A stretch of 64,000 nt of DNA from Neonectria sp. B-13. Lineage: Eukaryota; Ascomycota; Sordariomycetes; Hypocreales; Nectriaceae. The stretch spans positions 1,860,001-1,924,000 of the forward strand of contig NOKP01000006.1 in assembly GCA_002682825.1 (NCBI GenBank), read 5' to 3'. Position 1 is the first letter of the stretch, and the number at the start of each line of letters is the position of its first letter. The notes beneath the pieces are model-generated. The model made no database searches. It was given only the letters and a program-made list of their open reading frames with translations, and was not told the DNA's origin. Made by a program: the position numbers and the translations under genes. This document shows, in pieces, positions 58,001-64,000 of this stretch.

Positions 58001-58945
58001 GGCTGTCCCAGGTAGAGCAGGTCAGCCACAACGTTGCAGACCTCGACGCCGACAGATAAGACTGACGTCGTCAATGATAGCTCCATCGTGCGGTGCCGTA
58101 TGCTGCTGCATGCACGCAATGCTGCCATGTTAGCCTGCGGAAGCGTGGTCGTAGATAACGTACCACACACTCACACTCACACACACTCGCCAGCACCCAT
58201 GGTGAACTCCGTAATTATCACGCATGCAACAGTACAATACATAGCTGCACAATGCACAACTCGCCCCCATCGCCACATGCCACGCAGTCTGTAGCTGTGG
58301 CTTTTGCGTAGATCGAAGTGTGAGGGAGAATTGCCTGATTGGGCCGGGATCGAAGGGAAGTGAGCACCCCTTCAGAAAAGCTTTAACTCGGAGCTTGGAC
58401 GGAGGATGAGCTGGAAAGCTTCTTTTAGCGTTGGCTTGAGGGCCAAAGTCTGGGCTTTTGGTCGTTAGTCTGTTGGCAACCGGCTGAATTCTTAGCTGAT
58501 ACGGTATTCATATTCGTACTGGCCAGGTGCTGTCTCATCCATTCCGAGGTCCCCTCTGTTCATACTTCGTTCGTACTGTCTTCGTACACTGTAGGATTGG
58601 GGGCCCATTGGAATTGGAGGCTTGGGCTGGGGTGCGGGGACGCAATTGCAGAGTACTCGCACGAATACAGTGTACAGTGCTCGCGCCCCCGTATCAAGTG
58701 GCTCCGCACTTCCCAAACCCGAGGAGCAATAACTAGGGAAGGTACGGGTAACCTACCTAGTAGTAGTAGGTAATTAGTCGGTACCTGGGCGAATACAGAC
58801 GCAAGGTGCAGAGGCAGGTAGCACGCATAACCCAGGATTGCCAGGGTGCGGCAGAACACACTGCAGCTGCATGGAGCCGGCCGCCAGCTTGCCAAGGGTA
58901 ACCCCCCCCAAACGCATCTGGCGGGGCCCACCGCCGCCATCCATC

Positions 58946-58966
58946 GGCCAACCAATTGGGTTGGCC
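58946..58966. promoter_or_regulatory. CCAAT-containing inverted repeat upstream of the SPX gene
   Basis: GGCCAACC and GGTTGGCC form a perfect 8-bp inverted repeat around AATTG. CCAATTGG and a second CCAATTGGTT follow within 40 bp. Such CCAAT clusters can bind the HAP/NF-Y complex. It lies about 1.15 kb upstream of the SPX start codon, so its target is uncertain. Confidence 0.4.
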
Positions 58967-59593
58967 TTGCGGAAAGCGAGGCCAATTGGTTCGATTGGGG
59001 AACGGAGATACGGTTTTTGAGCCAGGGCCTTGAGTTGCTTGGGCGCCTTCTGGACTCGATTGGAGTGGGAGAGCGATCCAATGGTATAATAGAGTGGTTT
59101 GGGCAGCACGGGGGAAGCTGGAAACTTGGCATTTTTTCTTCATTCGCCTTCCTCCCTCCCACATGCATGCTTCACTTCAACCTCCAGGAAAACCAGACCC
59201 AGACCAGAACTTCGAGCAAGGCCTCTTGAAAATCTAGGCCTGGACCCTCGCTGTTCCTTTCCCGTCTCCGCATGCGATTTGCTATCTGATTAAAAGCAAC
59301 CTAGACGGTAAATACTCCCGAGACATCCTCAATTCGGGGCTCTCTGTCACCGATCGATCTGAATCTGGGCCGCGTCCCGTCTGCCCGCCGCCCGCCGCCC
59401 GCCCGCCCGCCGCCTTCTACGTGCCGTTACCCTAAGAGAAATCCCAGTTTTCCAAAAGAATCAATTCCCCAAACCACGATTCGAAAAGACACTTGCTTGC
59501 TGCGTGTTGCCACCTACGAGTGACTGGAATACGAGTGACGACGAGTGATTGCTTTTCCCCGATCTCAAGCCCCCCCTGAGCTGAGAGCTAGCT

Positions 59594-59621
59594 GCTGCGT
59601 GCTGCGTGCTGCGTGCTGCGT
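59594..59621. repeat. GCTGCGT heptamer repeat
   Basis: Four perfect tandem copies of GCTGCGT in the presumed leader of the SPX gene. Confidence 0.85.
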
Positions 59622-59884
59622 GCTACGCGCTGTGTATCCGCTGTCCCCGGCCGGTTCCCCTGCCGCCTTTGCTGGCTGCTGTTTTCACCGCGCCCGTGTC
59701 TCAGTACGTCATTCCGCAGGCAAATCACTGCCCCCGTTTCCTCCCCCGTTATCGCAACCGGGGCCCGTTTTCTACGAAGTATTCGTACCGGAAGCCGTCA
59801 AGCCATCATTCTGTCTGGTTCATAACTCTTGCTGTCTCAAAAGCTCACGCGCGTTATTACCTAGCTCGTTCGCCCCTCGTCTTT

Positions 59885-59908
59885 GACTCCGACTCCGACT
59901 CCGACTCC
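59885..59908. repeat. GACTCC hexamer repeat
   Basis: Four perfect tandem copies of GACTCC in pyrimidine-rich sequence about 210 bp before the SPX start codon. Confidence 0.85.
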
Positions 59909-60119
59909 GACCTCTGCTTCCGAGCAGCTGCGTCTCCTTCGCCCGCTCCTGCCTCCTCCGACTCCCTCAACCGTCCTCCCCGGCTGTCCTCTGTCCAACG
60001 GGGGGATTACGAGGAGCTCGAGGGAGATCTCCGGACCCGAAACCTCGCTCTGCTATCAACGAAGCCCCGACCATTTATCGCCAATTGGCCGCTGCCATTA
60101 GGCTTATCTATCCCTCAGC

Positions 60120-61757
60120 ATGAAGTTCGGCCAGCAGCTCGAGAGAGAGTCCGTCCCGGAATGGAGTCTCCGTACGTCACTCCCCAACCTGATCACCACA
60201 AATACTCTACTTCCAATTCGGGCTACGCAATCAATTGCTTTCTGAATAGTCGCTAATTGATCAATTGTGCAGACAACCTCGATTACAACTCTCTGAAGCA
60301 CGAGATCAAGGTCCACACCACCCGCGACCAGGCTACCGCCATGGCCATTCCTGGCCACCAAGACGAGCACCTGTCCAAGTTTGAGAACAGTCTCTACGTG
60401 GAGCTTAGCCACCAGCATGACCGCCTTCACCTCTTCGTCTCCAGCAAAGCCGATGAAATTTCAAGACGACTGGGTACGCCCTCCCAGCCTCCCGCGCACT
60501 GTCCCACAGGCGCGCCATCCACACAAGCTAGGTGCTGACGAGACTTCCTAGAACACCTTGCCAAGAGCGTTTGCCGTTGGATCCGCAAACCCCAAGACGA
60601 ATTGACGTCAGACGATGCCATCAAGTATCAGAGGAGGTTTGCCAAGTACGAGCGAGACCTGGTCCGGTGCGGCGGTGATATCCAGGCCCTCTCGCGTTTC
60701 ACCAGGGCCCAAGTTGTCGCCTTCCGCAAGATCCTCAAAAAGTACAAGGTATGTGTCTCTTGCGGCAACTTCCCCCTCCATCCTAGTCCTTTGCATCGTT
60801 CTCACACAATCCCAGAAATGGACCGGCTCGACAACCCTGAGCTCACGCTTCAATGAGAACATCCTCTCGGACCCTAAGAGCTTCACCCGACGCGATTTCT
60901 CCCACCTCCAGGAGCGCTACGACGAGATCACCTGCACTCTTCGTACTTCCGCCCCGGCCCTAAGCGAGCCCAGCTCCCCGGAATCAGTACCGCAGTCTCT
61001 ATCCGAGCAGGCCTTGGCCCAATCTTATAACTCCTCAAGGGGTAGTCGTGGTCCCCCGAATCGACCCCAACCTCAATTCGAAGCCTTACCGCCCCCGAAA
61101 ATTCCGACCCAAATCAAGTATTGGAACGAGTATGACAATGGGAGCGAGTGTGGTGGCGATGAAGAATACGCCATTTACATTAACCCCGAAGAACCCATGC
61201 ACTTTCCGGGGCTCGACTATTTACAGGGCATCTTAAAGACGCCTCTCGAAAAGGCAAGAGGTTGGCTCAAACTCGATAGATCTGCCGAACGGCAACCTCT
61301 TCTCGCCGCCAATCACATGCCTCGCGAGTACTCGTCCGCCACCTTCAATAGCGAATCTGATGAAGAAGACGGCTATGCCAGTTCAGATGGATTTCCTACC
61401 ACCGGCTATTCTACTCACTATGCCCTTCCCAGTCTCGCCCAACAGGAGGCTTCCCGTTATCGCGAGAAGACCTTCTTCTGGGGCACTCTCGGATGTTTCC
61501 TCGCATCCTTCATCCTCCTCGCTATTGCTAGCATTCTCATCTTTACCGGAAAGCATAAACTTCGAGCCGAGGTTGATGCGGGCGTCACAGTCGGCGTCGT
61601 TGCCAGCTTATTTTCCGCTTGTAGTGCGCTGGGCATGACTATGTATCGGCGAGATCCGCTCCCCCTTACCTACCAGTTAACGGTTGGGGGATCCTTTATT
61701 GCATCATGTCTCCTCAACGGCATGTTGCTCATCCTTGTTGTGGGGAATACCCCGTGA
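60120..61757 (+). CDS. SPX-domain membrane protein, Vtc5-like
   Basis: Exons 60120-60171, 60273-60473, 60552-60748 and 60816-61757 (introns 101, 78 and 67 nt) encode 463 residues. The N-terminal SPX domain (about 1-165) starts MKFGQQLERESVPEWSLHNLDYNSLKHEIK and has the basic run VAFRKILKKYKKWTGS, the inositol-pyrophosphate-binding region of SPX domains. A disordered middle part follows, then three hydrophobic helices at about 370-395, 405-430 and 438-460. This order (SPX plus DUF202-like membrane domain without a catalytic tunnel domain) matches yeast Vtc5, an activator of the vacuolar VTC polyphosphate polymerase. A generic SPX membrane protein is the alternative. The start is CAGCATGAAG. 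Confidence 0.85.
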
Positions 61758-62191
61758 TAGCTCATTTGATTCGGGACTACATATTGTCTGAACTTTTAAG
61801 CATTGAGCTAAGAGACTTGCTCGATGGTTTCCTGTTATATCGACTTTGGGATTTGGCGTTGAGCGCATACCACGGGTTGAAGCGGGGGTTTTTATGGGTA
61901 TCTTTTTCGGTTTCTGGATTATGTTGCCCGAGCGACGTCTAGACTGTGTCCTAGTGTAGGACTCGAGTTGTTTAGGCGCTGTACTTTCATTTGTAGGACG
62001 GGGACGGTGGTGACGTATGGACCAATGACGGGACCTCACGGTAGAGGTATGGATAGTGAAGCGATTTGGCCGGATTGGAGACGTAGCTTTACCGATGTGG
62101 TAAAATACCAGCGAGGTTTACGTGCTCATAATATCATGTCTCATGACTTCGTATCTCGTATCTCACATCTGACCCGTGATTCGTGCCTCGT
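61758..62191. other. Convergent 3' flanks of the SPX and Zn2Cys6 genes
   Basis: About 430 bp lie between facing stop codons. The sequence is AT-richer and has no gene signal. Confidence 0.5.
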
Positions 62192-64000
62192 CTATTCGTC
62201 CAGGAAACACCATTGAACGCTTTCGCTTGATGCTAGGAACGACTCGACCTTGAGAACCAGTTGTCCTAAAAACACAGGGTTAACTTAAACAGTCTTGAAA
62301 CATTGGAATGAGGTGCTCGGGCCCTACTCACCAGCAACGTTCCAACGCTTGGCGAAGAAGTGAAGAGAGCTGAATATGGCGTGGAAGCGGGCGTCGGCGT
62401 CGGGAATGACGCTCTCGAAGTGGCTGAGGACCATGAGGCAATGGTAGGCGGAATAGGGGGTGAGCGGGGAGCAGGATGCCAGGAGGTGAGGGCGGCGGGC
62501 CAGCTGGTCGTTGAGGTCGGTGGTGGTGTCGGCGATGATGCGGATGGTGAAGTTGAGTCCCGCGATGGCCTTGAGTGCCGTTACGTTTTCGGTGGATGGG
62601 TGGATCGTCGTCGAGTCGACAGTGCGGAGTTGGCGGCAGTAAAGGAAGAGGAGAAGGCTGCAAGTAACACGATTTGATTAGTAAAAGAGTGTAGTTTAGG
62701 GGATGCTGGAAAGTTTGAAGAAGACATGTGTGCATGGCGGAGAGCAGGGCGAAGAGAAAAGAGGGGTAGGATGGACATACCAAGTACAGGTTGCGAAGCA
62801 CTCAAAAAAGTCCCCCCATCGGGAGGCTTGCAGAACCATAGCCTCAACTAGGGAGCGAATGGCGATGTCGAGCTCAACGAAGTCTTCGGTAAGAGAATCC
62901 CGAGCTCCAGAATCGGGGTTCGGAGACAGAGCTTTAGTGTAGAGCATGGCACACTGGCAGTTGCGCTGAAACGGTCCCACGGGCACCGCAGTCGCCACGC
63001 TGGCTGGATGCCGCTGAATCGTGCGCGTTTGCATCTGCGTCTGGGGGTTCCAGCCCACGTTGGTCGCCGGCAGCAGGTCATCGGCGGCCGGGGCGGGAAC
63101 CTGCAGCGGCATGTGGATGAGGCTGCAGTCGACGTGGATTAGGCGATCGAGGACAAGCATGCTCCAGTATACGCAACGGCGCTCTTCTTCGTCGTAGGCG
63201 ACGGGGGCTTCCTTCTCGGCGTCGACGTACTTGCCAGGGTGGATTCGCAAGGCGTTGGCCATAGTGTTGGCATCGCCGATCGTGATGTAGGCGCGCATAA
63301 CATCGCCGTGGCCGAATTCGAAGAGGGCGAGCAGGACGGTGCACTGGATGAGCTCGACACTCGGAGCGGACAGGCCTCGCAGGATACCGAGGATGCGCTT
63401 GGCGGCGCGGTAAGCGGGCAGGTCGATCATGACGCGCTCCTCGAAGATGCGCGGGTCTCCCGCGGCGACGGCCTCGTCGTCATACTGGGTCGCGAGCTGC
63501 ATGCAAACGATGAGGAGGGCCAGGGCGGGATCGCGAGGGACGCTGGCAGAGGCGGCGGCGGAGGAGGAGCCGGGGCTGGGGTCGGAGCCGGAGGTCGTGC
63601 CGGGCCCGGCCCCGAGGTTCTCGGCGCGAAGGGCGAAGAGCTCCGGATGGACGACGGAGAGCCACGGGTTCATGATCTCGAAGTATCGATCCGTGGCGTC
63701 GCGCCAGGAGATGTTACGAGAGGAAAGGAGGGACATGATGGTCTCGCTGGAGACGTCAAAGGCCGGATCGAAGATGCTCCCTGGGCCTGTGAGGTCGGTG
63801 GTCTTGGTGCCAAGAAGGTAGCCAGAGTCCACGACGGCGGTGGCCGGGGCCGTGTAGATGAAGTCATAGCAACAAGTGGTGGTAAGTCTAGAGGAGATGG
63901 TATATCAGGACACAGATTCAATCTTGATGAGGTTGGGGGCGAAGAAAGGCAAAGGAGTCGAGCCAGACTTGACCAACACGTACCTGGTACAACGTGAGCA
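62192..64000 (-). CDS. Zn2Cys6 fungal transcription factor, partial (cut by the right edge)
   Basis: This is the 3' part of a fungal binuclear zinc-cluster regulator. Inferred exons are 64000-63984, 63887-62781, 62657-62332 and 62265-62192. The visible piece begins inside the zinc cluster: CSRCTRLTTTC gives the C-x2-C-x6-C half of the motif, and the first half lies outside the window. The regulatory domain (fungal_trans type) follows, with WLSVVHPELFALR, CTVLLALFEFGHGD and EERRCVYWSMLVLDRLIHVD. The last short exon (GQLVLKVESFLASSESVQW) is chosen because the preceding GTGAGTAGG is a donor; reading through it would end at GE-stop. The target genes are unknown. Confidence 0.8.

Larger units (their letters stand above)
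55026..60119. other. Gene-free stretch of 5.1 kb upstream of the SPX gene
   Basis: No gene is supported. Many overlapping frames of 60-200 codons occur on both strands but none resembles a family. Notable local features are GGTCGTT repeats (about 56787-56807), a CCAAT-rich near-palindrome at 58946-58966, a TATAATA at about 59083, CCCGCC repeats (59380-59413), GCTGCGT repeats (59594-59621) and GACTCC repeats (59885-59908). From 59.3 to 60.1 kb the plus strand is pyrimidine-rich and probably forms the promoter and long 5' leader of the SPX gene. Confidence 0.5.

Noticed and set aside
58560..59168. A 202-codon minus-strand frame
   Set aside because: Three overlapping frames on the same strand are open. 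The translation has no domain, and it spans the CCAAT palindrome and GC-rich promoter-like DNA.

Overview
This window comes from a filamentous ascomycete, most likely a Sordariomycete (Pezizomycotina). The basis is as follows. Genes are well spaced and carry short spliceosomal introns, mostly 50-70 nt, with GT/AG borders and CTAAC-like branch sites. Two dispersed 5S rRNA genes of the Neurospora type are present. The protein families are fungal: AHC1-like, mu-adaptin of AP-3, VTC/SPX proteins, a fungal Zn2Cys6 regulator and a CFEM-like GPI protein. There is no sign of prokaryotic operons. Exon borders below were assigned by eye from splice motifs, reading-frame continuity and recalled family similarity.

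Layout. 1-5.2 kb: 5' part of nucleoporin Nup133 (minus), mitochondrial AFG1-type ATPase (plus), TRAPP subunit TRAPPC2L/Tca17 (minus). 5.7-6.1 kb: two 5S rRNA genes. 7.2-8.0 kb: remnant of a C2H2 zinc-finger gene. 8.8-11.3 kb: homocitrate synthase (minus), split into about 19 exons, several of 14-27 nt and one inferred exon of 2 nt. 12.5-16.8 kb: mitochondrial malonyl-CoA:ACP transacylase and the AP-3 mu subunit (both minus), then a small DMAC1-like membrane protein (plus). 17.6-20.6 kb: exosome subunit Rrp4 (plus) and fatty aldehyde dehydrogenase (minus). 21.8-27.7 kb: degenerate Ras-like GTPase, mitoribosomal mS35, ALG13 (plus) and AIP1. 30.5-33.9 kb: GPI-anchored cysteine-rich protein (plus) and AHC1-like protein (minus). 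37.5-40.5 kb: Alba-like protein, Vtc1 and a Tctex-type dynein light chain. 45.2-49.6 kb: F-box-like protein and a GT31-type glycosyltransferase. 53.8-55 kb: KpsF/GutQ-type sugar-phosphate isomerase. 60.1-64 kb: SPX membrane protein (Vtc5-like) and a Zn2Cys6 transcription factor cut by the right edge.

The genes are mostly conserved housekeeping functions of separate pathways (nuclear pore, ER-Golgi and vacuolar traffic, mitochondrial biogenesis, lysine synthesis, RNA decay). They do not form a cluster. Two are linked by function: Vtc1 and the SPX/Vtc5-like protein both belong to vacuolar polyphosphate synthesis, but they lie about 21 kb apart. Several gene-free stretches of 3-5 kb (34-37.5, 40.5-45.2, 49.6-53.8, 55-60.1 kb) contain only simple repeats, CCAAT-rich motifs and spurious reading frames.

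The most unusual item is the homocitrate synthase gene. It has 18 inferred introns in a 1.29 kb coding sequence, while its neighbours have 0-3. Its frame is restored only by a 2-nt exon flanked by a GC-AG intron.
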